Source: Clavelina lepadiformis
Lineage: Eukaryota > Chordata > Ascidiacea > Aplousobranchia > Clavelinidae
Length of the DNA: 64,000 bases
Assembly: GCF_947623445.1 (NCBI RefSeq)
Contig: NC_135245.1
Coordinates: forward strand, 18,049,501-18,113,500
Direction: 5' to 3'
Numbering within the stretch: the first letter of the stretch is position 1; each line of letters starts with the position of its first letter. The notes under the pieces were generated by a model that did not search any database, was not told the DNA's origin, and worked only from the letters and a program-made list of their open reading frames with translations. A program made the translations under genes and the position numbers. Below, one piece after another: positions 1-10,199 of the stretch.

Positions 1-669
1 CGCACAAGGAATTCCATCCACTGCTTCTCCAAATCTCGTTCTGATGAGTCTTGCGCGAAAATAATCACCTCCGAACGTTTTATTCCGCATCAGTTGATCC
101 CTGGCTTGAATATGAGCAACGAAAACATCTCCTACCACATATTTTGATCGCTTTTTTAGAGAAACTTTTGAAGTGATTCTGGTAAAAGCATCTGGATCAT
201 GTGATGGGTTCCTGAGATGATAATGTTGACGTGATGCAAGGAAATCAGGAAAGAATTGGATCCAATCTTCTCCTATTTTTTCAAATGACGTCATGTCATA
301 TGCACTGAGCGGTAAACCGTAAATGTCTTTATATATGTTGCCATACCAAACAGTGCTAGGATCCAAGGCTTCTTTAGGTAGTGTGAAATTTTTCATGAAG
401 TTTTGTATTTTAATCATTGTAGATTCATTTTCTTCGTTTATGTTGTTGTTAATGAATTCGTCTTGTTCTTTCGTCATGTTGTTGTTAATGAATTCGTCTT
501 GTTCTTGTTCTTCGACAGCTAAGTGAACTTTATTGAAAGGAAATCTAGCTTCTGTTTTCTTCATGTATGCTAACACAACGACGCACGTCAATATTACTAA
601 ACACAAAAATAAGAGTATTTTCAATTTCTTCCAGCGTTGTGGCATGTATGCATTACCCTTGTAAACCAT
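1..669 (-). CDS. NXPE-family protein (copy C), first coding exon, 3' part beyond window
   Basis: Open from an ATG at 669 to the window edge, 223 codons with no stop. Residues about 14-34 form a single hydrophobic helix after a short basic N-terminus, as in type II membrane or secretory NXPE proteins. A stalk follows in which a 12-residue unit beginning EQDEFINNN occurs twice in tandem. Next comes the start of the neurexophilin-like domain (YGNIYKDIYGLPLSA, then GDVFVAHIQARDQ). The same landmarks occur in the copy at 3982-5973, which identifies the family. The PC-esterase half would lie left of base 1. NXPE proteins combine a neurexophilin-like domain with a PC-esterase fold; their substrates are mostly unknown. 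The last 140 or so bases are almost identical to the neighbouring paralogue while the rest has diverged. Confidence 0.8.
   Translation of the reverse strand, partial: MVYKGNAYMPQRWKKLKILLFLCLVILTCVVVLAYMKKTEARFPFNKVHLAVEEQEQDEFINNNMTKEQDEFINNNINEENESTMIKIQNFMKNFTLPKEALDPSTVWYGNIYKDIYGLPLSAYDMTSFEKIGEDWIQFFPDFLASRQHYHLRNPSHDPDAFTRITSKVSLKKRSKYVVGDVFVAHIQARDQLMRNKTFGGDYFRARLIRTRFGEAVDGIPCA
437..508 (-). repeat. 36-bp in-frame tandem duplication in NXPE copy C stalk
   Basis: Two adjacent 36-base units, approximate limits, each encode a 12-residue acidic/Asn segment starting EQDEFINNN and ending MTK or INE. The unit length is a multiple of three, so only the stalk between membrane anchor and ectodomain is lengthened. 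No counterpart is seen in the paralogue at 3982-5973. Confidence 0.8.
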
Positions 670-2057
670 ACTAGACGTAAAGGTGAAGCTGAAATATAAA
701 AGAGACGCAGTTGTAAAACTCCTTTACATCGACACTTTTTATTTGTCTCATTAATACGTTTTCAACACCCTCCTACATCTACAGCTTAATACCACATGTT
801 CTATTGTAGCGATGAGTGTTTAACAAATCCATGCTGGCTGCTTATCCTCATTTGTTCTTACGAGTCAGTTTTGCACCGCATTCGTTACTGTTGCACTGCA
901 GTTAAAATATGCTATAGAAGTGTAGGCTGTGCGTTTGCTTTTCGTCGCTACCTTCAAATGCATTGATAAACATTCAAAGGTGTTTGCTCAATGAGTGCTC
1001 GGCTGCGTTGCAAAGGTTCTGTGCTTCCAATTACTTAATCAGCCATTTCTGAGCTGTCAACATTTCTAATTGCTCACTCACATATGCAGCCTCCATGACT
1101 GCATGTTGTCTTAGTAAATAAGCCGGTTGCAGAAAAACTTAAGCGATGAAAGATGAAATTTTGTATGAAGGCAATTCATTGCACCCGTGCTTTAGCTTCA
1201 TGCGAAAGCTGATTCGTTAAATTTTGAAAGACTTATTTTTATGTTTGTATTTTGCTATCACTTGACTCACTTTACACACAGATAACACATCATTTATTTA
1301 CACTTAAGATTAGGGTAGTGTAGGTTCCTCAACCTGTTTTATTCCTCGCACCATCCTCTGTATCTTACTAACACGCAGGTTGGTCGACACAAAGAAAATT
1401 ACGTTTTATTTGTCACAGAACTTACGGGATTTAGTTACATAATATCACCGGTGCTTTCACAATTTAGCCTGGCATTAGCTGCACACTTAAAAGTATTACT
1501 TGTAATGCAGATTCTTATATTGTCTACATACTATTTAACGTCGCAGTCCATATGATACAACACGTTTAGACACAATACAGTACATACAATACAATACATA
1601 TGCACAATAAGTGTGTGCCAGGAATGTTGATGATACGCAGGTGTACCACCATAGTGCTGGTTCACTATAAGCTACAAAACGGAATGTTAGTGTTACAGTT
1701 GATCGAACCACCACGTTGCAGCCAATGATAGTTTGTGAGTTTTGCGATGCAAATATCTGTACATATATGGATATATATGTTATATGTTGTGTTATGCATA
1801 TACATGTTATATGCAAATATCTGTACATATATGTATATATATGCGATACCACATGTGATTGCGTCAGTCTTGAAGTGTAATTAAATGCTCAGATGAAAAT
1901 AAAGTTTCGTTACAAATATACTCTCTGCAGCATGTATCGTAATCTAAGTACCAATGTCACCAAAACCTGCCTCATTGCCCAAAAGCCAACGGTGTAGACT
2001 AACACAGGTTTTCCGCAACAAACGTGAAGAATAATAAATTGCTTTATGTCTTTGGAA
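670..2057. other. Intergenic, NXPE copies C and B
   Basis: No convincing gene. This is the upstream region of the minus-strand NXPE gene that starts at 669. At about 1748-1845 a stretch of roughly 30 bases (atgcaaatatctgtacatat and flank) is present twice in an AT-rich, TATA-like context. The 105-codon open frame here (1535-1852) is AT-repeat derived and is not called. Confidence 0.5.
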
Positions 2058-3002
2058 TCACAGAGTCCTGTTGCACAGATAACTAAACAAAATTCGAGCT
2101 TCCTCGTTTAATGAAGTTCCAAGAGGATGATAATCATTTAAAGGCATCACCGTTGTAAAATCCCAAACATTTAAAACCACAACCCTATCCAGGTCTTTAA
2201 AAATTTCTCTCAAAATGATTTCAAACCTGAAGAGCGCCCACTCGTGAATTGATTCTACAACGTTCATGCCGCGAAAAATAAATCGGGTTTCGGGATAGAT
2301 CTTTAAATGATCCAAAATATCTTTTTTGATGCGCATTAGGCGGTGAATGTAATAAGAAACGTCGTAATGCGCCAAATGAACACCTACGTTATCTATTACA
2401 TAAACATTGGAACCTCCAAGTGTTAGACTTTCAATTGTGTCGCTTAAGTACGGTCTAGTGGTGGAAAGTCCTGTTAATTGTATAGGCATTCCGTGAGTCT
2501 TGTAATAATCTGTGATGTTGTCATGTTTGCTTTGGTCTATTTGTGATGTTTGTCCGTTAATATTACTAGCATGGAAACTGCGCGTTAAAGTAAAAGTACC
2601 TGTAGCGACATAAAAAAATTGTCTGATCGTCGAGTCGCCCAAAAGGAAAACAACTTTGTTCTGAAAGCACTCGCGTGATGAGGCAACCGATTCAATGGGA
2701 ACTTTTTGTTTTAGCGACACCCATTTTTCAGCATGAAGGCATCCTGATGCAAAGCTGTCTTTTATCACCATACCATACCGGATTAAGGAGAGGAAATTTG
2801 TTGCTGGTGAAACCTTAACTGGCAATCCTGATCCTTCAATCTTCCCAAATTTTCCAAAAGTTGTTGTGTGCTTATGTGTTGGTTTAGCTGTAAAATTTGT
2901 CCAGCGGTAAATTCCTTCAACTGAAAGCAACAATTTAACTTCCAACGTAAAGTCTCCCCTCATCAACAAAGGAGCCTTCACTGTGTATGTTCGATACGGC
3001 AT
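2058..3002 (-). CDS. NXPE-like gene copy B, 5'-truncated chimera, possible pseudogene
   Basis: One uninterrupted frame of 314 residues from an ATG at 3002. Residues about 6-35 match the end of exon 1 of copy A (TYTVKAPLLM, then TLEVKLLLSVEG). The frame then jumps to the end of what is exon 2 in copy A (FGKFGKI) and runs through a complete PC-esterase half. That half holds the GDS nucleophile block (LLGDSTIRQFF) and, near the C-terminus, NVWDFTTVMPL then DYHP with the expected Asp and His. The membrane anchor, most of the neurexophilin-like domain and the intron of copy A are absent, and homology to copy A stops abruptly near 2990. It may be a truncated duplicate kept open by chance or recency, or the 3' exon of a gene with a start I cannot see. 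The catalytic half looks intact, so it is reported as coding with reserve. Confidence 0.6.
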   Translation of the reverse strand: MPYRTYTVKAPLLMRGDFTLEVKLLLSVEGIYRWTNFTAKPTHKHTTTFGKFGKIEGSGLPVKVSPATNFLSLIRYGMVIKDSFASGCLHAEKWVSLKQKVPIESVASSRECFQNKVVFLLGDSTIRQFFYVATGTFTLTRSFHASNINGQTSQIDQSKHDNITDYYKTHGMPIQLTGLSTTRPYLSDTIESLTLGGSNVYVIDNVGVHLAHYDVSYYIHRLMRIKKDILDHLKIYPETRFIFRGMNVVESIHEWALFRFEIILREIFKDLDRVVVLNVWDFTTVMPLNDYHPLGTSLNEEARILFSYLCNRTL

Positions 3003-3981
3003 GTGCGGCAAAACGATATAAAAAATAAAAAGCAAACGAACAACATGTGTAACAAAGAGAAGCTCGGTAACCGGAGCTCGAGCGATGGGGAATCATCGCC
3101 GGGTTTAAGTCGTGCAAAGACTTTTCTCAGTCCGAGGAAAAAGATTATCAAAACAAACCAAGAAACAACCCACGTTTTTAGTTGCCCCAGTGTTTGTAGC
3201 TTATCACACCCAATGCGATGAAAGAAAGTATAAATATAGAAATAGATCGCATAATAAAGAATGCATATACGAAAATATAAGTATAGACGGAAAAAGTAGC
3301 AATCTGGCAACAGCTGCCGAAATTTTCTGAAAACAGATAAGAAATAGAACATATCTGCAACTTTATGTAGGTTTATTAGTATATTTGTTTGCTTCTCAAC
3401 AACTTTCTAAAACTGTAAGGATCAATAAGACATGGTACAAAAATATCTGTTATATTTGATACAGCTTACTGTAATATTATATTCATATAAGATTTAAACT
3501 TTTCACCGTATTTATAATCTACACGTTGCGTCTTGTTATTGTAATTATAATCAGTAATCACCCTACTACGAAAGTAACCAAGGATCAACTTAAGAAGGAG
3601 GAAAAAGCAGTATATGCACTGCTAATGGATTTTCAAGATAATACGTTTCGAATGAAACTCTGGTTCAACAAACATTGCAACATCACGTAAATGTAGAATT
3701 ATAGTTTTCTACTGCAGGTTTGTTCTCCTATGCTCAGAGCACTTTAAACGTTGCAGTAGCATATTTGAAACTGCAACGTCATGCTAATATGACCAAATTG
3801 CGTTTTCGTACAAAGATAAAAAAAGACAAGCAAGGAAAAAATATCATCTATCCTATAGCCTTCATGCTACTCGGTATATGAGACTTTCCGAAAGATAAAA
3901 AATGCTATATTTTATATTGGTCTTTACAGTTGTGTCATGGAAGAAAATATAACGTATTTACGCCTACGTTTATAGAAACTT
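3003..3981. other. Intergenic, NXPE copies B and A
   Basis: Several overlapping open frames of 60-124 codons occur on both strands at 2935-3360, but none resembles a known family, shows splice structure or continues NXPE homology. If copy B has its own 5' exon it should lie here; I could not find one. The rest is plain AT-rich sequence. Confidence 0.4.
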
Positions 3982-5973
3982 TTACTTAGGCCAATTGCAG
4001 ACATAACTGAATAGTAATAATGCTTCTTCGTTTAGCGCATGTTCCCCAGGGTGATAATGTTTCAGTGGCGACACTGTGGTATAATCCCAAAAATTCAAAA
4101 ACAACATGCCTTTTAAACTTTTGAACACCTCTCTAAGGATAACCTCCAATCTAAAAATTGCCCATTCTTCCATTGTTTCCACCACATTTAAACCTCGAAG
4201 TATGAACCTTGTATCAGGAAATATTCTTAAATGATCTGCAATGGCATCGCGAATTTTCAGAATTCTATGTACGAAATACGAAGTATCGTAATGCAGCAGA
4301 TGGACTCCGATATTGAAGATAACATAAAGAGCAGGGCCTCCCGTCTTAAGAGTCTCAATAGTGTCACTTATATACGGTTTGGTGCCAGGCACACACCTCA
4401 CGGATACCGGTACGCCGTGTGTTCTGTAATAGATGGTGATGTTGACTGTTTTATCCTGGCCAAGTTGAGAAGCGTGTCTGTTTATCTTATTGCTGGGACC
4501 AGTTTGTGTAAGGTTGAAGACGGCAACTGCAATCTCGAAAAATTGTCTCATAGTCGAGTCTCCGACCATATAAATTACTTTGTTTTTGAAACAATTACGC
4601 GACCAAGCGAGAGATAGAACTGGTGATTTTTGCTGGAGTGAAACCCATCTGTCATTTCGGAGATATCCCGCAGGTATCGAGGTACCTTTATATTCCATTC
4701 CGTAAGTAACATTCCAGATTATCGGATCCTTTTTTCATTACTTTTATACGCACAGACGAGCCGAAGACTTCACCGAATTTTCCGTACTCTTTCAAGGAAT
4801 CTACACTGATTTGAAACGGTGGCCGCCAAGGCAACAATCTGTGTCTGTATTGAACGATGGGATGGCAGATGCCGGATGGAGGTCGAACGCAAAACCACGG
4901 TTCTTGGTTTCTAGGGTTGCTGTAATCGCATAGCTTCTCTGGCGAGTATCTGTGGAACATTGTATATTACAATAGAATTTTCCATTTCAACACTTAGGCT
5001 ACTCTAGTAAAGCCAAACATCATATATGGCTAGTAAGGACTATTGAATGTTTGTCGTTACAGATGCGGTTTTCTTTAACACGCTGTTTCGCTTTCATTTG
5101 TACCCTTTATAGATAGACTATAAGTTACCTTATAAAGCCGAACTATACTCCAGTACAAATTAGCTTGAGGCTACCTTACCTCTTAAATGTCGTGAGATGG
5201 ATCCCACAATAAACGAGCTCCATAGATTTTAAAACAGCTGTGTGTATCACGACCTTGTATTCTCCTAACTCAGTAAATTTTATCCAACGATCAATTCCTT
5301 CAACTGAAAGCAACAACTTCACTTCCAACGTAAAATCTCCGCTCATCAACAAAGGAGCCTTCACTGTGTACGTTCCATTGGCGTGGTCGTATATCGCACA
5401 AGGAATTCCATCCATTGCTTCTCCAAATCTCGTTCTGATGAGTCTTGCGCGAAAATAATCACCTCCGAACGTTTTATTCCGCATCAGTTGATCCCTGGCT
5501 TGAATATGAGCAACAAAAACATCTCCCACCACATAACTTGTTCGCTTTTTTACAAAAAGTTTAGAAGTGATTGTGGTGAAGAAACATGTGTCGTTTGATT
5601 GTCCATTAGACCGATAGTTTAAGAGAGATTTTGCGAGCCATGGAAGGTAATGAATCCATTCAGTCCGTAATTGCTTAAATGATGACACCCCAAATGCGCT
5701 AAGCGGCAAACCGTAAGTATCTTTGTAAATGTTTCCATAAAATGCCGAATTTGGATTTTTGGTTTCGTCAGGTAAGGCAAAATCTTTGGTGATATTTGAT
5801 GCCTCTAGCTTTTTAGTAGTCGTCTTTGCTATGTTCGACTGATAATTTCTGTAATATAAGCTTTTTGCACCAACGCAGGTAGAATCCATTTGTATACTTG
5901 ATATATAAACTAAGGTTATACAACAACTGATGCCCATCACCAACAACGTATAATACTTCATCCATGGAATCAT
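3982..5973 (-). CDS. NXPE-family protein (copy A), two exons, one frameshift
   Basis: Exon 1 runs 5973-5180 and ends at a GTAAGG donor. Exon 2 runs 4949-3982 after a TTCCACAG acceptor; the junction keeps frame (AG+A gives Arg). The frame upstream of 5973 opens only with GTG, so the ATG at 5973 is chosen. Residues about 4-25 form a signal-anchor helix. The neurexophilin-like domain spans exon 1 and early exon 2. The PC-esterase half has VGDSTMRQFF (GDS motif) and, near the end, WDYTTVSPL then HYHPG. Within exon 2 a run of six A (minus strand, 4730-4735) joins two frames offset by one; shortening the run by one A would restore alignment with copy B (YGM block). The total, about 590 residues, fits the family. 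The shift could be a sequencing error, an allele or a real lesion. Confidence 0.75.
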
Positions 5974-7180
5974 CTTGCATAGCTTATTCTTAGGCCTATA
6001 CACTTCATGTATAAAAGAAGCTGTGAAAGTCTTGTTCGAGCTATTGGTTTCCTGCAGCTATAATAGCCTGTACAATGTCAGAAGCTTTCTACAATTAAAC
6101 TAAACATAGGCCATTGAATTATACGTTTCTCTTCCAGCACGGAAAGTAGAAAAGATAATTTAAATTATGTTCTTCATAACTCCGTGAATGCAATACCACT
6201 TCCAGATAACATCACACAAAGCTGACGTTATATTGCCATTTTGCGTGGACCATTTCTTCGAAGTTAAACGCACCAATTAATAAGGAAATACTGTAATACG
6301 ACATACCACGACGAGGTAATTGGAAACTTTCTGGGAAATTACCTGTGGCTTTACACTAGCTTGCAGCATTCCATACGCATGAAGAGGACGCAATAAACAA
6401 GGTTATAGGGACTTGCACATTATTTAGTGGTTTAGTCGATGCAATGTGCGTTATTATCTACATTTCTGAAGCAAGTGTTTTGCTGTACAGTAACAGCCTA
6501 AAGTGTTCCATTTGGTTAACTGAGGACTTAGTTAGGTTTAGGTTAAAAGTTGGATTATGGTAGTAAGGTGGTGTCACCCTGTGCCCCTAATATCACATCT
6601 CGTAAAGTTTTCCATATTACACAAATGATTGAAATACCATCAATGTTTTGCGTTTGAAGGAAACCATCACAATCACATTACCAAGTCCCTTTATCAAGTC
6701 AACCCAAATTTAGCCTTCAAGCTATTTCACTGTCCCAATCCACTATATTGTTTCAGTCATGATTAGTCTATACTCTATAAGTCTATAAGATACTACCGCA
6801 TACTATACACATCATATGTTAAACTCAAGTTTAAAATGTTTGCGGCAACAAGTTGGCCAGGAATTACACTTCAACAACTAAAACGTTGAATTTTTATCAT
6901 TTATTTCAACGTTAACATGAAAGCCTATTAAGTTCAGGTTTACCTTTGCGCAATGAGACCTAACTGCACTTCAATTACAAGATTTCCATAACAAAATTAT
7001 CAGTTTGCTTGAAAGAACAAGCTAATGATTTATTTGTTACGTCATAGATAAGAGCACAACCACATTAATTGCAAATATGTTGAAACTAATATACAGTAAC
7101 TGTTATTCGTAGGAAATGGAGACTAAAACCAAGCATTTTATAACATAGTAGATAGCAGCTATGTCTCTAACAACTATAAA
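5974..7180. other. Intergenic, upstream of NXPE copy A
   Basis: Separates the minus-strand NXPE cluster from the plus-strand orphan gene at 7181, so it probably holds two divergent promoters. No open frame, RNA gene or clear repeat was recognised. Confidence 0.5.
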
Positions 7181-7946
7181 ATGGAGAATGAAGACGATCT
7201 TACTAACTATGAGGAAGAACTGACATTTGTTAATCGTCAAGCTAAAAGAGTTAAAAAGTTAACTAAGAAATCCAAAGTGTTGGCAAAACAAGCCAAGCTG
7301 CAAAATGAAAAAGTTTTCGATTTGACTAACAAGGCAGCAATGGAGATCGCAGACCACGTAGAGAACTGTTTTAACGAAAAAGAAAGCGAAGAAACAAAAG
7401 AACTGCAAACAAAGCTAAAAGATCTTCTGTCCAGCTCCTCACACATTAAAAGTAGTGCTTCAACCGAGGTTTTACTCAAATAGGCCTAACATAGGAGTTT
7501 TAATGCAAAGCAGCGTCGACGTATAGGCTTACCGTATGTAATAAGCAATATCCTAGGTTAACCTACCAGGTCATTACCGACATGTTTTCTTATAGTTGGC
7601 AAACGAGCCTTCCCAGCGCGGGCTTAAAGTTTTACCTGGAGTTGGAATCGATCACAGCCTACCTTTCGGACCATCGCTCACAAACTTAGATGACGTCACT
7701 AGTGACGAAACAAGTGATACAAACTCGGAATTCTTTCCAGATTGGTCAAGCGCTGACTCGTGTGCGAGTAGTGTTTGCTCAAGAACAAAACTAACCAGAT
7801 CCAGAATTGAGGAAGGTTACGAATTTGAGGAGGCGTCGCTTAGCGACGACGACGTCTTACGTCTTTCCGATGACGAATTTGATGACGATGAAATTGATCT
7901 CTGTATCCCGAATGGTACGGTCCACTTTACTCAATTAAAAATTTAG
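7181..7946 (+). CDS. Orphan two-exon gene: coiled-coil N-terminus, acidic C-terminus
   Basis: Exon 1 is 7181-7468 and exon 2 is 7596-7946. The acceptor TTTTCTTATAG ends exactly at 7595 and both junctions are phase 0, giving 212 residues; the donor (GAG then GTTTTA) is weak. Residues 1-90 are rich in Lys, Glu and Leu with heptad-like spacing (VNRQAKRVKKLTKKSKVLAK), suggesting a coiled coil. The second exon begins LANEPSQRGLKVLPGVGID and ends in Ser/Asp-rich acidic tracts (SLSDDDVLRLSDDEFDDDE), which look like CK2-type phosphorylation context. No signal peptide or membrane segment is visible. I do not recognise the family. If the splice is wrong, the first exon still forms a 100-residue frame. 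Function unknown. Confidence 0.5.
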
Positions 7947-8350
7947 ACAAAAGTTAGTAGTAGGCTACACACTGAATTGAAGTGCAAGGCTGAAACAAGT
8001 TTGTCTTAAACTAAGGTACTTTGACCTGTTATATGCAATGCATTACACTATGATTTTTGAAGTGAAACATGCACTGACATTTCGCATACTTTAGTTCAAG
8101 GTAAACTCGTTTTAGGATCGTATTGCACTATATATATATATAAACACAAAGAGTGACCCGTTTGATTTTTTTTCGTCTCGATCTTTTCTTTCTGAAAAAT
8201 CTTTTTTTTTTAATGTTTTCTTGTAATGAAAAATCTTTCCGTGATGGCGTTTACCGCGTTAAGGACGCGATACCTACAGTAAATAGGTCCTAGCTAGGCT
8301 GGGCAAATTTTTGACCCGAGGTACGCAATGTGTGATATATTAGTGATGAG

Positions 8351-9019
8351 TAGGGCAACCAGTTTTTTGACCTAAAAATTTTAAATTTTGACCTTAAAAT
8401 TTGCAAATTTTGACCTCATTTTGACCTAAAAAGTTTATATTTTGACCTTATTTTGACCTAAAAAGTTTACATTTTGACCTTATTTTGACCTAAAAAGTTT
8501 AAATTTTGACTTCATTTTGAAAAACGCTATACTGATAGTCTCTACACTGTCTACAGCAACTTTCTAATCTAAAGCTGCATTTAAAAATGACAAAATGCTT
8601 TTCTAGTGTTGACTTTTTTTTCGTTTCTGCGTATTAAGATTGACAACTTGCAGTTTCAAATGCAATGACGTCACATCGTGACGTCACCAAACGCGCTGAA
8701 AAGCCTTCCCTCTCTTTGTGGCTTTGGTTCTAAGTAAAATTTGCGGGACTGGAATTGTTTGCGGTACAAGAAAAGAGAAAAACGGAAGAATAATATTACA
8801 AAATGGTTACAAAATTACAAGTTTAATAGATTTTGACCTAAAAAAAAGACCTAACGAAACAATTTGACCGTATTTTGACCTAACGTAACATTTTGACTTT
8901 ATCTGACCTATTAACTTCTATACCACACGTCGTACAAAGCTGAAATTTGTTTTGTGCTTGTTTCATAGCATTCTGAGCAGGTAAAAAAAAATTGACCATA
9001 TTGACTTTTGGTTGCCCTA
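8351..9019. mobile_element. hAT-type non-autonomous element with TGACCT arrays
   Basis: Terminal inverted repeats TAGGGCAACCA (left) and GGTTGCCCTA (right) are flanked by an 8-base target duplication with one mismatch, GTGATGAG at 8343-8350 and GTGATAAG at 9020-9027. An 8-base duplication and TAGGG-type ends are hAT hallmarks. No transposase is encoded in its 669 bases. The interior near both ends is made of reiterated TTTTGACCTAAAAAG-like units. Confidence 0.85.
8368..8491 (-). promoter_or_regulatory. Array of AGGTCA half-sites with DR5 spacing inside a hAT element
   Basis: Eight perfect TGACCT (AGGTCA on the minus strand) hexamers occur here. Three pairs are direct repeats with exactly 5 bases between them, at 8411-8427, 8443-8459 and 8475-8491, with a 32-33 base period. 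DR5 AGGTCA is the classic RAR/RXR response-element geometry. More half-sites lie at the other end of the element (about 8830-8910). That the sites bind anything is inference only; repetition within a transposon could produce the pattern. Confidence 0.45.
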
Positions 9020-9045
9020 GTGATAAGCTACCGCACACGAGCCCA

Positions 9046-10199
9046 ATGGCGTTAGATAGGGAAGTATATTTTACAGTTTTTGACCTTAATTATGCGGTAG
9101 TGGACGAAATAACGGTACAAAGAGGCGAGAAGTGTTTTACTGACAACAATAAAAATCATTGTTTAGACCAGCCAGAAATCGTCGGCTTTGACACTGGAAT
9201 TCTTCAACCCATACCGGCAGCTGGAAACGACGTCCCAGAAACTTCCAACGATGCTGGCAGGTTTCTACAAGTCAATACGACCACAGACAACAACGCTGTG
9301 AAGTGAGCGATTTCAGTTTAAACTTTATCCGACTGATGACGAAAAGAGTTACCGTGCAGTCAAATTTGTGTCCATGCATGCATTAACTGACTGCTTCCTT
9401 TATGTCGCGAGAGTCCAGAGCAAGGATGTCCAACCTTTTATTATAGTGAGCCCCATTGTCACTTGAAATAATTCAATGGGCCGCAGAACCTATTAAATTT
9501 CAAGAAAAATGGGTGCATACAGTACATACTTTTGGAGTAAAAATGACCAGCGGGCCGCATAAAAATGTCAGGCGGGCGAAAGATTGGACATCCTTGGTCT
9601 AGAGCTAGACTTTAAAACAGGATTTTCAACCTTTTTCGCAGCACCTTACCAGAACTGGCTCAGCGGTTGAAAAGATTTAATTAACACTATCGCTAACTCT
9701 CTTACGTCACAGAAAATTTTCGTTGATGTGTTTTCAGATCTCACGTTCTACGAAGAGTGAAAAGTATGGTTATGGAAAACGATCTTGAAGACGGCGTCGC
9801 GGTCGGTCAACGGATGTTTATTTTGCAGCAAAAGCGTAACACTTTATCGATGACAACACAACCGTCACCACTTTTATCCACCCATGACGTCACATCTCTA
9901 AAAGTGGGTTAAGTATGTTACCGTTAGACTCGGCTTGTTACCGCTAGGGTAGTCTCATTACCGCTAGGGTAGGCTCATTACCGCTAGGGTAGGCTCATTG
10001 GTCATTAAGTTATTCGAATACCATGTAATCAACGCAGTCAACTCCGACACTTTAGAAAACCCCGTCTCAAATCAACACCCGCTACAGTCTGAAGCGGTCG
10101 AGGTCGAGCTTAAGCAATCAGATGACGCCATACAAACGCGGTGACGTCAATTTGCTGAAGATTGACGTCATTCAGGAGGAAGACACAGAGGCGGAATGA
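9046..10199 (+). CDS. Orphan multi-exon gene downstream of the hAT element
   Basis: Exon 1 is 9046-9302, with donor GTGAGC. Exon 2 starts at 9738 after TGTTTTCAG, with AA+A completing Lys. The frame can stop at 9912 (143 residues). Alternatively a GTGGGT donor after 9903 joins in phase 0 to an exon at 10056-10199 (preceded by ACTTTAG), which is open, Ser/Arg-rich (SLKRSRSSLSNQM) and ends with an acidic EEDTEAE, giving 187 residues. A cluster of AATAAA signals near 10285-10325 fits a plus-strand 3' end. The protein begins MALDREVYFTVFDLNYAVVD; I recognise no family, signal peptide or membrane segment. An upstream exon before the hAT element cannot be excluded. Confidence 0.45.
9421..9596. mobile_element. 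hAT-type MITE in intron 1 of the orphan gene
   Basis: Ends CAAGGATGTCCAA and TTGGACATCCTTG are perfect inverted repeats. Flanking 8-base duplications are GTCCAGAG (9413-9420) and GTCTAGAG (9597-9604), with one mismatch. 176 bases, no coding capacity. It lies between exons at 9046-9302 and 9738, so it is removed by splicing if that model is right. Confidence 0.85.
9917..9996. repeat. 20-bp minisatellite, four units
   Basis: Four head-to-tail 20-base units with consensus attaccgctagggtaggctc; the first is the most diverged and the last two are identical. The array lies between the second exon and the possible third exon of the orphan gene. Each of the last three units contains a CTAG that could act as a splice acceptor. 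Confidence 0.85.

Noticed and set aside
1535-1852. 105-codon minus-strand frame
   Set aside because: Consists largely of TATA/CATA-like repeats; no gene-like composition.
2935-3360. Several overlapping frames around 3.0-3.4 kb
   Set aside because: Mutually overlapping in different frames, AT-biased, no homology; possible promoter or leader of NXPE copy B but not coding on this evidence.
8992-9045. Upstream extension of the orphan gene into the hAT element
   Set aside because: These codons lie mostly in the terminal repeat and have no ATG; the ATG at 9046 just outside the element is preferred.
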